From the NCBI RefSeq assembly GCF_014650575.1, contig NZ_BMVF01000022.1:1-64000 (forward strand): a stretch of 64,000 bases of DNA, given 5' to 3'. Each line of letters starts with the position of its first letter. Position 1 is the stretch's first letter. Shown piece after piece: positions 9,278-16,440 of this stretch. Position numbers and translations under genes: made by a program. The stretch is from Streptomyces naganishii JCM 4654. GTDB lineage: Bacteria > Actinomycetota > Actinomycetes > Streptomycetales > Streptomycetaceae. Under the pieces are notes generated by a model. The model saw only the letters and a program-made list of their open reading frames with translations. It had not been told where the DNA came from and did not search any database.

Positions 9278-10248
9278 CCATCCTCTGCGTACGTTTCCAG
9301 CTGCCGCCGGAGAGCGAGGCGGCCCTGCCGGGGCTGCTCGGGCTCCTGGAGGAGTTCACCCCGGTGGTCGAGGCGCTGCCGCCGGACGGGGCGCTGGCCG
9401 ATCTGCGCGGCGCCGAACGGTACTTCGGACGGGACGCGGTCGAACTGGCGTCGGTGATCCGGGTCCGCGCCCTCGCGCTGCACGGCGTCGACTGCGCGAT
9501 CGGCGCCGGGCCGGGCCCGATGCTGGCCCGCATGGCCCTGCGCGGCGCCCGCCCCGGGCTGACCCGCGCGGTGCCGGACGACCCGGACGCCATCGCGGGG
9601 TTCCTCGCCGGGCTGCCGGTCACCGCGCTGCCCGGCGTCGGCACGGCGACGGGCCGCACCCTGGACGAGTACGGCCTGGACACGCTCGGCCGGGTCGCCG
9701 CCGCACCCCTGTCCACGCTCCAGCGCCTGGTCGGCGCGCGGGCCGGCCGCGAACTGCGCGAGAAGGCGGGCGGCGTCGACCGCGGCCGGGTCGTCCCCAA
9801 CGGCGTCTCCAGGTCCCTGGCCGCCGAACGCCCCTTCGACCGCGACGAACTGGACCCAGGCCGTCACCGCGGGGCGCTGCTGTCGGCCGCGGAGGAGCTG
9901 GGCGCCCGGCTGCGCGCCGTCGGCAAGGTGTGCCGCACCCTGACCCTCACCGTGCGCTACGCCGACCGGTCCGCCACCACCCGCAGCCGCACCCTCGCGG
10001 AGCCGACCGCCCACTCGGCCGCGCTCACCGGGACCGCGTACGCGATGTACGAGGCCCTGGGCCTCCAGCGCGCCCGGGTCCGCGCCATCGCCCTGCGCGC
10101 CGAGGGCCTGTCCCCCGCCGAACAGGCCTCCCACCAGCTCACCTTCGACCCCGTGGACGAGAAGCTCCGCCGCCTGGAGGAGGTCGCCGACCGCGCGCGG
10201 GCCAGGTTCGGCCCCCGTGCGGTGATCCCGGGCACGCTGGCCGCCTGA
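9274..10248 (+). CDS. ImuB-like Y-family DNA polymerase homologue, probably inactive
   Basis: Y-family polymerase-fold protein of 324 aa, coupled to dnaE2 by an ATGA overlap. The segment PPDGALADLRGAERYFG aligns with the SIDEAFLDVTG catalytic motif of DinB, but the essential Glu is Gly, and the first metal-binding Asp motif is absent (the protein starts MTILCVRFQLPPES). A helix-hairpin-helix follows (LPGVGTATGRTLDEYG), then a little-finger-like domain. Loss of catalytic acids is the hallmark of ImuB, the adaptor that recruits DnaE2 to the beta clamp. I therefore infer an accessory role, not catalysis. No imuA-like gene is adjacent. S. coelicolor homologues have been called DinB-type, so naming is unsettled. 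Confidence 0.8.
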   Translation: MTILCVRFQLPPESEAALPGLLGLLEEFTPVVEALPPDGALADLRGAERYFGRDAVELASVIRVRALALHGVDCAIGAGPGPMLARMALRGARPGLTRAVPDDPDAIAGFLAGLPVTALPGVGTATGRTLDEYGLDTLGRVAAAPLSTLQRLVGARAGRELREKAGGVDRGRVVPNGVSRSLAAERPFDRDELDPGRHRGALLSAAEELGARLRAVGKVCRTLTLTVRYADRSATTRSRTLAEPTAHSAALTGTAYAMYEALGLQRARVRAIALRAEGLSPAEQASHQLTFDPVDEKLRRLEEVADRARARFGPRAVIPGTLAA

Positions 10249-10251
10249 CCC

Positions 10252-10626
10252 TCAGCCGGCCCACGGAGGGGTGATCCGGGTGCCGTCCTCCAGGCGGGCC
10301 TGAAGCCCCAGGGACGTGGTCACCCAGGAGACGGCGGTGCGGTCCGTGGGGTTCTCCACGGCGAACAGCGTGCCGGGGCCGACGATCACCGCGTCGCCCG
10401 GGGTGATCCGCTCGGTGCGGCCGTCGAGGGTGACCAGCAGCTCGCCCTCGAGCAGATGGAAGATCTCCTCGTGGCTGACGGTGTGGGCGGGCGCCCTGGT
10501 GCCCCCGGGGATCTCGCCGCGCCAGGCGGCCAGTTCACGCGCGCCGGTACGCGCGGCGGCGTACGAGACGAAGCGGGCGCCGTGCATCTCGTGGGTCACG
10601 GCTTCGGACGGGCGGACGATAGGCAT
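10252..10626 (-). CDS. Small cupin-domain protein
   Basis: Single-domain cupin of 124 aa. The first cupin motif appears as HTVSHEEIFHLLEGE (three His/Glu metal-ligand candidates) and the second as PGDAVIVGPGTLFAVENPT. Such small cupins often bind a divalent metal and may sense or modify small molecules; the substrate is unknown. ATG at 10626 has GGAGGAG four bases upstream, deciding it over the upstream in-frame ATG. It is divergent from a MarR gene with two palindromic operators between them, so it is probably the MarR target. Its 3' end meets the polymerase gene with only three bases between. Confidence 0.85.
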   Translation of the reverse strand: MPIVRPSEAVTHEMHGARFVSYAAARTGARELAAWRGEIPGGTRAPAHTVSHEEIFHLLEGELLVTLDGRTERITPGDAVIVGPGTLFAVENPTDRTAVSWVTTSLGLQARLEDGTRITPPWAG

Positions 10627-10648
10627 GGGTCTCCTCCGGTGGATGATG

Positions 10649-10698
10649 GTCAAGCTGCTTGACTATCCTGCTCGCCACTATGGTCAAGCCGCTTGACC
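10649..10698. promoter_or_regulatory. Two palindromic MarR operators
   Basis: Two close copies of the same inverted repeat lie between the divergent cupin and MarR genes: GTCAAGCTGCTTGAC at 10649-10663 and GGTCAAGCCGCTTGACC at 10682-10698. Their centres are 34 bp apart. A further GTCAAG half-site lies near 10704. Their position over both promoters suggests autoregulation by the MarR protein. Confidence 0.85.
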
Positions 10699-10726
10699 GA
10701 TACGTCAAGGGTGTTTCAATGCCCTC

Positions 10727-11173
10727 GTGCAGAACTCCGAGGCCATGGCCCTGTCCGCAGCCCTGCTCGCCGTTGCCGGTGAGCTCACCCATCGCATTCA
10801 CGACGGGGTCGTGGCGCGAGGGTTCGAGGGGGTCAGGCCGGCGCACGGGTTCGCGTTCGCGCGGCTGGCCCCCGGTGGCGCGACGGTCACCGAGCTCGCC
10901 GCCCACCTCGGCGTCACCAAGCAGGCCGCCAGCCAGCTCGTGGACGAGATCGTGCGCAAGGGCTACGCCGAGCGGCGGCCGCATCCCGACGACGCGCGGG
11001 CGCGGCTGATCGTGCTGACCGAGCGGGGGTGGGCCTGCACGCGCGCTGCGGAGGAGGCGGCCGCGGAGGCCGTGCGGGCGTGGGGCGCCGTCGCCGGTGA
11101 GGCGGAAGTACGGGAACTGGGGAGGCTGTTGGGGCGGATCGCGCCCTATGGGCCCGTGCGACCCGCCTGGTGA
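10727..11173 (+). CDS. MarR-family transcriptional regulator
   Basis: Winged-helix regulator of 148 aa. The recognition region reads VTELAAHLGVTKQAASQLVDEIVRKGYAERR, followed by the MarR wing with DDARARLIVLTERG. It most likely represses itself and the divergent cupin gene through the two palindromes in the shared region. The GTG at 10727 gives the usual MarR N-terminal helix but lacks a clear ribosome binding site; ATG at 10745 is an alternative. No conserved cysteine of the OhrR type is seen, so a phenolic or other small ligand is more likely than peroxide. Confidence 0.88.
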   Translation: MQNSEAMALSAALLAVAGELTHRIHDGVVARGFEGVRPAHGFAFARLAPGGATVTELAAHLGVTKQAASQLVDEIVRKGYAERRPHPDDARARLIVLTERGWACTRAAEEAAAEAVRAWGAVAGEAEVRELGRLLGRIAPYGPVRPAW

Positions 11174-11229
11174 CGTTTCGTCAGAGTCACTATCACAGCC
11201 CCCGGTTACCACTGGAAGTTTTTTACTGA

Positions 11230-11301
11230 CCCGTAACTTCACACTTCCACTACTCGCCCGTAACTTGGCGAGTGAACAGCATCCTCGTGATCCGGATCAC
11301 A
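11230..11301 (+). promoter_or_regulatory. Lipase upstream region with Crp-like palindrome
   Basis: CGTGATCCGGATCACA at 11286-11301 matches the Crp-type consensus TGTGA-N6-TCACA at 9 of 10 defined positions and is a perfect 14-bp inner palindrome. It lies 47 bases before the lipase start. Just upstream are a direct repeat CCCGTAACTT (11230-11239 and 11257-11266) and an inverted repeat ACTCGCC/GGCGAGT (11252-11258, 11267-11273). Confidence 0.6.
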
Positions 11302-11348
11302 GGGCCCCGTGCCGTCGCACCTCCCTTGAGCCGCAAGGAGATCACACG

Positions 11349-12209
11349 ATGCTGCCCATCAAGCGCGTCCTCAGACCGCTGGCCGCCCTGCTCCTGGCCG
11401 CCGCCGTCGCCACCGTCCCGGCCGCCACCGCCACCGCCTCGGACGCCCCCACCTCGGGCTGGAACGACTACAGCTGCAAGCCCTCCGCCGCCCACCCCCG
11501 CCCCGTCGTCCTCGTCCACGGCACCCTCGGCAACTCCGTGGACAACTGGCTCTCCCTCGCCCCCTACCTGGAGCACCGCGGGTACTGCGTCTTCTCCCTG
11601 GACTACGGCCAGTTGCAGGGCGTCCCGCTCTTCCACGGCCTCGGCCCCATCGACAAGTCGGCCGCGCAGCTGTCCGACTTCGTCGACAAGGTGCTCGCCG
11701 CCACCGGAGCCGGCAAGGCCGACCTCGTCGGCCACTCGCAGGGCGGCATGATGCCCCGCTACTACCTGAAGTTCCTCGGCGGGGACGCCAAGGTGAACTC
11801 CCTCGTCGGCATCGCGCCCGACAACCACGGCGCCACCCTCAGCGGCCTGACCAACCTGCTGCCGTACTTCCCCGGCGCCGGGGACCTCATCTCCGCCGCC
11901 ACCCCCGGCCTCGCCGACCAGATCCCCGGGTCCGCCTTCCTCACCAAGCTCAACGACGGCGGCGACACCGTGCCCGGGGTGCACTACACGGTCATCGCCA
12001 CCAAGTACGACGAGGTCGCCACGCCCTGGCGCAGCCAGTACCTCAGCGGATCCGACGTCCACAACGTGCTGTTGCAGGACCTGTGCCCGCTCGACCTGTC
12101 CGAGCACGTGGCGATCGCACTGCTCGACCGGATCGCCTTCCACGAGGTGGCCAACGCGCTCGACCCGGCCCACGCCACCGCCACCACCTGCGCGTCCGTC
12201 TTCAGCTGA
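11349..12209 (+). CDS. Secreted triacylglycerol lipase (alpha/beta hydrolase, class 2)
   Basis: Extracellular lipase/esterase of 286 aa. A signal peptide spans about residues 1-31. The oxyanion region VVLVHGTLGN (53-62) and nucleophile elbow GHSQG place the catalytic Ser at 130; Asp221 (KYDEVATP) and His253 (SEHVAI) are the likely acid and base. Cysteines at 43, 80, 246 and 281 could form disulphides, usual in this exported family. ATG at 11349 follows AGGAG at 11335-11339. It is a single gene with a Crp-like palindrome upstream and a bidirectional-looking terminator shared with the convergent LPMO gene. Confidence 0.9.
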   Translation: MLPIKRVLRPLAALLLAAAVATVPAATATASDAPTSGWNDYSCKPSAAHPRPVVLVHGTLGNSVDNWLSLAPYLEHRGYCVFSLDYGQLQGVPLFHGLGPIDKSAAQLSDFVDKVLAATGAGKADLVGHSQGGMMPRYYLKFLGGDAKVNSLVGIAPDNHGATLSGLTNLLPYFPGAGDLISAATPGLADQIPGSAFLTKLNDGGDTVPGVHYTVIATKYDEVATPWRSQYLSGSDVHNVLLQDLCPLDLSEHVAIALLDRIAFHEVANALDPAHATATTCASVFS

Positions 12210-12218
12210 CGTGCGTTT

Positions 12219-12255
12219 CGGGGCCTGTCCGGCCTGAGCCGCCGGACAGGCCCCG
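12219..12255. terminator. Terminator between lipase and LPMO genes
   Basis: A perfect 15-bp stem, CGGGGCCTGTCCGGC (12219-12233) with GCCGGACAGGCCCCG (12241-12255), loop of 7. It sits between convergent genes and can serve both. Confidence 0.88.
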
Positions 12256-12273
12256 CGTTCGGGTGCGGCCGCC

Positions 12274-13344
12274 TCAGCGGCCGTGCCTGCCGCCGGCGCC
12301 GTTCGCGCGCCGGCGCACCGAGGCGAACAGGGCCGCGGAGCCCAGCGCCAGGGCGGCCGCGCCGCCGACCGCGACGTACGGGGCGCTGCCGTCGCCGCCG
12401 GTCTCGGCGAGGCTCCCGGAGGCGCCGTCGGCCTTCGGCCGGCCTGCGGCGGGGGCCGCGGCCGACGTGGAGGCGCCGCCCCGCGCCGCGTGTTCCGCCG
12501 CGTGTTCCGCCGTGTGCTCCGTCGCCGGGGACGCGGCCGCCCCCCTCGCCGGGTCCCCGGTCGTACGGGCGTCGGCGTCACCGTGGCCGTGGTGCTCGAC
12601 CGTCGACCGTCCCGCGCCGTCCTCGATCTGCCGCTCGGTCGGCGCGGACGCGGCCGGCGCGGGCGACGAGCCGCCGGCAGCGCCGCCGTTGCCCCCGCCA
12701 CCGCTGCCGCCGCCGAACGTCACGTCCGAGCAGGAGTAGAAGGCCTCCGGGCTGTCCGAGCGCTGCCACACCGCGTACAGCAACTGCTTGCCGGTGCGCT
12801 CCGGGAGCGTGCCGGAGAACGTGTAGAAGCCGCCCTGGGCGACCGGGTCGACGGCCGTCGCGACCGGGTGCGCCAGGTCCAGGTCCGCCCAGGCCAGAGG
12901 CTTCGACGGGTCGTACCCCGGCTTGGTGAGGTAGACCTCGAAGGTGCCCTTGTGCGGGGCGGTCACGCGGTACTTGAAGGTGTACGGGCCGCTGCTCACC
13001 GCGGTCGCGGGCCAGTCCGCGCGGGGCAGGTCGAGGCCCTTGAACTCCTCGTTGCCCGCGCTGCACAGCCTGCCGTCCGGTACGAGCTGCTGGTGCCGTC
13101 CGTTCGCGTCGCCGATCCGGATGCCGTTCCAGTCGTAGAGCGCCTGGGTGCCGCCGGCCGCGACCGCCGCCCGGCACGCCGCCGACCTCGGATTCTCGGG
13201 GCCCTCCGCGTAGCACTGGGCGACCCGGCTGACCGGGTCGCCCATGGTGCCGTGCGCGGACGCGGGCGCGGCGGCCAGCGCGGTCAGGGCGAGCGGCGCC
13301 AGGCCGAGGGCGGCGAGCGTGACGGCCGTACGGCGTGCGGGCAT
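12274..13344 (-). CDS. AA10 lytic polysaccharide monooxygenase with LAETG wall anchor
   Basis: Copper enzyme that oxidatively cleaves chitin or cellulose, 356 aa. The signal peptide (1-30) ends APASA so that the mature N terminus is His31 (HGTMGDPVSR); His131 (APHKGTF) completes the histidine brace. The AA10 domain spans about 31-210. A long Gly/Ser/Ala/His-rich linker follows, then LAETG at 312-316, a hydrophobic helix and RRR: a class E sortase sorting signal. Most characterised AA10 enzymes are freely secreted, so surface anchoring is unusual. Substrate cannot be told from sequence alone. ATG at 13344 is preceded by GGAG. The matching sortase is not in the window; the sortase at 49.8 kb is class F. 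Confidence 0.9.
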   Translation of the reverse strand: MPARRTAVTLAALGLAPLALTALAAAPASAHGTMGDPVSRVAQCYAEGPENPRSAACRAAVAAGGTQALYDWNGIRIGDANGRHQQLVPDGRLCSAGNEEFKGLDLPRADWPATAVSSGPYTFKYRVTAPHKGTFEVYLTKPGYDPSKPLAWADLDLAHPVATAVDPVAQGGFYTFSGTLPERTGKQLLYAVWQRSDSPEAFYSCSDVTFGGGSGGGGNGGAAGGSSPAPAASAPTERQIEDGAGRSTVEHHGHGDADARTTGDPARGAAASPATEHTAEHAAEHAARGGASTSAAAPAAGRPKADGASGSLAETGGDGSAPYVAVGGAAALALGSAALFASVRRRANGAGGRHGR

Positions 13345-13585
13345 GGGGGAACTCCTCGGAACGGTCCGCGAACGGGGAGAACGGGGAACCGGCGGCGCGG
13401 GCCAGGGCCGCGGACCGGATCCCGTGGGGGTGATCAGAAACTAGCCCCACCGGACCGTGAAATCGCCTGCTGGAGGCGGTTGGGAGGGATCCTTATGCTC
13501 GCGTTAAGGACGGGCTGAGGCTGCGCTCAGGCTGCGCCCGTTCACGCGGCGAAGTCGAAGGGTCTCATCGCGCGACCCGCGCCTG

Positions 13586-13720
13586 TCATGCGTCCGGCCA
13601 CCAGGTGCGCGCGATGTCCTTGCGCACCTCGGGGCGTCCGGCGGGACGTTCGTCGGCTTCCTCACGGACCCGGCGCGTGTCCGTCTTCCTCAGGGGCTTC
13701 CGCACTGTCATACGGCGCAT
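13586..13720 (-). CDS. Small basic/charged protein, 44 aa
   Basis: A short gene coding MRRMTVRKPLRKTDTRRVRE, continuing to a total of 44 residues and ending ARTWWPDA. It is supported by a strong ribosome binding site, GAAGGAGG, five bases before the ATG at 13720, and by a clean charged, coding-like composition. A second ATG three codons in is possible. There is no signal peptide or membrane segment. It lies between the LPMO and methyltransferase genes with its own space on both sides. Function is unknown and I do not recognise a family. Confidence 0.6.
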   Translation of the reverse strand: MRRMTVRKPLRKTDTRRVREEADERPAGRPEVRKDIARTWWPDA

Positions 13721-13858
13721 GGCTGCCTCCTTCGTGCCTACCGGGTTCCGTGTTCTCACGGAGGTAGACCTTGCGGGCGAGAGTTCCTCATCGGTGCGGG
13801 TCTGTCTGTGGCCGCGGTCACCAATCGGTTGTCAGTGGCGGGTGTCACTCTGGGACGC

Positions 13859-14488
13859 ATGAGTGAAGGCATGGCAACCGATGGTGACGGGACCGTGGCG
13901 GGTGCCCCGGTGGACTGGGACGCGCAGGCCGCCGTCTTCGACGACGAGCCGGATCACGGGCTGCGCGATCCCGGAGTGCGGGCCGCCTGGGCCGAGCGGC
14001 TGCGCGGCTGGCTGCCCGGCCGCCCCGCCGAGATACTCGACCTCGGCTGCGGCACGGGCAGCCTCTCGCTCCTCGCGGCCGAGCAGGGCCACTGGGTGAC
14101 CGGCGTCGACCTGTCCCCGGCCATGGTGGAGCGGGCCCGCGCGAAGCTCGCGGGCCGCGACGCGGTGTTCCTGACGGGCGACGCGGCGCACCCGCCGGTG
14201 GGCGAGCAGCGCTTCGACGCCGTGCTGGTCCGCCATGTGCTGTGGGCACTGCCCGACCCCGCCCGCGCGCTCAGGCACTGGCGGGGGCTGCTGAGGCCCG
14301 AGGGGCGGCTCGTCCTCGTCGAGGGCGTCTGGGGGAGCGTCACGCCGGTCGGCATACCCGCGGACCGGCTTCTCACTCTTCTCACGCCCCTCGCGCGGGA
14401 CACACGCCTCGACCGCCTGTCGGCCGACGCCCGGCTGTGGGGCCGCGAGGTGGACGACGAGCGGTACGCGGTGGTGGCGCGGGTGTGA
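13859..14488 (+). CDS. Class I SAM-dependent methyltransferase
   Basis: Methyltransferase of 209 aa with a complete Rossmann SAM-binding core: motif I ILDLGCGTGSLSLL (about residues 59-72), motif II acidic position in VTGVDLSPAMVERA, and the post-core RFDAVLVRHVLWALPDP. It resembles the ubiE/Methyltransf_11 group acting on small molecules; the acceptor is unknown. The start may be ATG at 13859 or 13871; neither has a strong ribosome site, and I took the longer. It stands alone, convergent with the DUF402 gene. Confidence 0.87.
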   Translation: MSEGMATDGDGTVAGAPVDWDAQAAVFDDEPDHGLRDPGVRAAWAERLRGWLPGRPAEILDLGCGTGSLSLLAAEQGHWVTGVDLSPAMVERARAKLAGRDAVFLTGDAAHPPVGEQRFDAVLVRHVLWALPDPARALRHWRGLLRPEGRLVLVEGVWGSVTPVGIPADRLLTLLTPLARDTRLDRLSADARLWGREVDDERYAVVARV

Positions 14489-14494
14489 ACTCCC

Positions 14495-14527
14495 GGCGGT
14501 CCGACGGCGGTCCGACGGCGGTCGGCG
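14495..14527. repeat. Short tandem repeat after methyltransferase gene
   Basis: An 11-bp unit GGCGGTCCGAC occurs twice exactly (14495, 14506) and a third time in degenerate form (14517-14527). It fills the gap between the two convergent stop codons. Confidence 0.85.
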
Positions 14528-14543
14528 GCTCCGAGGCGGGCGT

Positions 14544-15053
14544 TCAGCCCAGCAGCGCCTCGAAGCCGCCCTCCCGGGCCAGCGCCTCCAGTTCGTCGAG
14601 GGCGGCCAGGGCGGCCGCGGCGGCCGGCGGATCGGTGCGGCTCAGACCGCTCTCGGCGAACTCGTCCTCGTCCAGGCGGCGTACGTCACGGCCGTCGGCG
14701 GAGCGCCACAGGTCCAGGTCGAGGTCCTCCACGACGAGTCGCCCTCCGGCGCGCGTGGCGGGCCGGGTGACGTCGCAGTACCAGCCCTTGAGCGCCCCTC
14801 GCCCGTCGCGGACCTCCTTCACAGAGTACCACCGGTCGCGCCAGTAGTACTCGGTGAAGACGTCGCCCGGTTCGAAGCGCACGAAGCCGAAGTCGCGTAC
14901 GCCCCCGCCCGCCCAGGACGCCCGGACGGCGATCCGCGTGCCGTCGTCGGCCAGCAGCTCGGCCGGGTAACTGATCTTCGTACGCCCGCCTTTGACCAGG
15001 ACGACGTCCACCAGGCCGCTCGCGGGGGCCGGTTCAGCCGAGTTCGCGGACAT
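14544..15053 (-). CDS. DUF402 domain protein
   Basis: Protein of 169 aa of the DUF402 family (FomD/Ntdp-like). Known members are metal-dependent nucleoside di- or triphosphate phosphatases or hydrolyse nucleotidyl adducts. The DUF402 core shows FVRFEPGDVFTEYYWRDRWYSVKEV followed by GWYCDVTRPA and VVEDLDLDLW, with the expected acidic ligand cluster. A C-terminal helix (AAALAALDELEALAREGGF) is typical. Its start overlaps the 3' end of the upstream GNAT gene by 20 bases on the same strand, so the two are probably cotranscribed and translationally coupled. Confidence 0.85.
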   Translation of the reverse strand: MSANSAEPAPASGLVDVVLVKGGRTKISYPAELLADDGTRIAVRASWAGGGVRDFGFVRFEPGDVFTEYYWRDRWYSVKEVRDGRGALKGWYCDVTRPATRAGGRLVVEDLDLDLWRSADGRDVRRLDEDEFAESGLSRTDPPAAAAALAALDELEALAREGGFEALLG

Positions 15054-15963
15054 ACCGCACCTCCGTCGCGCAGACCTCGTACCCGAACCACTCGTTGATC
15101 GCCAGCATCGGCCCGTTGCCCGCGTCGTTGCCCGTGAACGCCTCGGTGAACCCGGCGGCGCGGGCGCGGTGCAGCGAGTCGTTCTTGGCGAGCTTGGCCA
15201 GGCCCCGGCCTCGGAAGGCGCGGGCGGTGCCCGTCATGACCGTGCCGTACCGGGTGCCGCCGTCGGTGCGGGCGGCCGAGAAGGCGGCGGGGCGGCCGTC
15301 GACCAGCGCCACGGAGGTCAGCTCGGGGCTGAACAGCGGGTGCCGCCAGGTCTCCTCCAGCCAGGCCTCGTAGTCGCTGAACTCGGTGTCCACGTCGCTC
15401 GGTTCGTCCGCCGTCGTCTCCGCGTCCAGCTCGAACAGCGGGCGCGGGTCGGCCGCGAAGTCCGAGCCCCGGCGCAGCTCCACACCCGGCGGCGGGGGCG
15501 CGAGCGGGGGCAGGGCGCCGTCCGCGAGGTCCAGGCGCAGGAAGTGGGCGGAGCGGCTGGCGCGGTAGCCGTGCAGTTCGGCGAAGGCGCGGTTGCCCGG
15601 CTCGTCCAGCACCCAGGCGAACAACCGCCTCGCCCCGTGCGCCGACAGGTGCTCCTCGGCGGCCCGCACCAGCAGCGTGCCCGCGCCGCGCCGCGTGTGG
15701 CGGGGGTCCACGTACACGTTGACGTTGCCCTGGCCGGGCTCGGGGCTCTCGTGCGTCAGGTGCACCTGCGCCGTGCCGATCACCTCGCCGTCGGCCACGG
15801 CGATCAGCGGACGGTAGTGGGCGTCGGGGTGCATACGCGTGAGGTCGTGGGTCAGGGACTCGGCGGTGACCAGCAGGAAGGGCAGCGCGCGGTGCCGCAC
15901 GCGGGCGAAGCCCTCGAGGTCGGCCCGCGCGTCGGGACGAAGGTCGCGGACGATCACAGTCAT
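15034..15963 (-). CDS. Tandem-GNAT acetyltransferase
   Basis: Protein of 309 aa with two GNAT folds. The N-terminal domain (about 1-150) carries the acetyl-CoA loop DPRHTRRGAGTLLV and the C-terminal domain (about 170-309) carries TARAFRGRGLAKLAKNDSL; both match the Q/RxxGxG/A pattern. Substrate is unknown; such double-GNAT proteins are common in Streptomyces. ATG at 15963 gives a normal N terminus (MTVIVRDLRPDAR) but lacks a ribosome site, so a leaderless transcript or a TTG about ten codons upstream (after GGGAGG) are alternatives. It is divergent from a GntR gene and overlaps the DUF402 gene downstream. Confidence 0.85.
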   Translation of the reverse strand: MTVIVRDLRPDARADLEGFARVRHRALPFLLVTAESLTHDLTRMHPDAHYRPLIAVADGEVIGTAQVHLTHESPEPGQGNVNVYVDPRHTRRGAGTLLVRAAEEHLSAHGARRLFAWVLDEPGNRAFAELHGYRASRSAHFLRLDLADGALPPLAPPPPGVELRRGSDFAADPRPLFELDAETTADEPSDVDTEFSDYEAWLEETWRHPLFSPELTSVALVDGRPAAFSAARTDGGTRYGTVMTGTARAFRGRGLAKLAKNDSLHRARAAGFTEAFTGNDAGNGPMLAINEWFGYEVCATEVRYVRELG

Positions 15964-16043
15964 GGAGGCGCACGCTACGGCGGCGAGGGACAACGCGCCT
16001 CCCATTTTCCGCGGGCGCGGGACCGGTGCGGGACAATCACCCC

Positions 16044-16412
16044 GTGACCTTGAAGATCCACATCGAGGAGGGCGCACCGCCCTACGAGCAGGTGCGCGCG
16101 CAGATCTCCGAACAGGCGCGGTCGGGCGAGCTGCCGGTGGGCCACCGGCTGCCCACGGTGCGGGGCCTGGCGGAGTCGCTCGGCCTCGCCGCGAACACCG
16201 TGGCCAAGGCCTACCGGGCGCTGGAGACGGACGGGGTGATCGAGACGCGCGGCCGCAACGGGACGTTCGTGGCCGCGGCCGGCTCCGCTGCCGAACGGGA
16301 GGCGGCCACCGCGGCGCAGGCCTACGCCGAGCGGGTGCGCAGACTCGGACTGGGCGAGGAGGCCGCCCTGTCCGCCGTACGGGACGCCCTGCGCGCGGCC
16401 TACGGTGGCTGA
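16044..16412 (+). CDS. GntR-family regulator, YtrA subfamily
   Basis: Short regulator of 122 aa. The winged helix is complete: PPYEQVRAQISEQARSGEL, then LPTVRGLAESLGLAANTVAKAYRALETDGVIETRGRNGTFV. The short C terminus (about 45 residues, helical) fits the YtrA subfamily, which usually controls ABC transporters, although none is adjacent. GTG at 16044 is chosen from the family's usual N terminus (VTLKIHIEEG); a GTG six codons upstream is possible. With no ribosome site visible, the transcript may be leaderless. It is divergent from the double-GNAT gene. Confidence 0.88.
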   Translation: MTLKIHIEEGAPPYEQVRAQISEQARSGELPVGHRLPTVRGLAESLGLAANTVAKAYRALETDGVIETRGRNGTFVAAAGSAAEREAATAAQAYAERVRRLGLGEEAALSAVRDALRAAYGG

Positions 16413-16440
16413 CCGGCCGCTCACAGGGGCTCGCGGGCGC

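Noticed and set aside
13495..13518. Seven-codon frame MLALRTG after GGGAGGGA, upstream of the LPMO gene
   Set aside because: The ribosome-site-like sequence is good, but the frame is tiny, on the opposite strand to the LPMO gene, and nothing downstream in its direction would use it as a leader.
13605..13862. 85-codon plus-strand frame before the methyltransferase
   Set aside because: It has no ribosome site and is antisense to the better-supported 44-aa gene.
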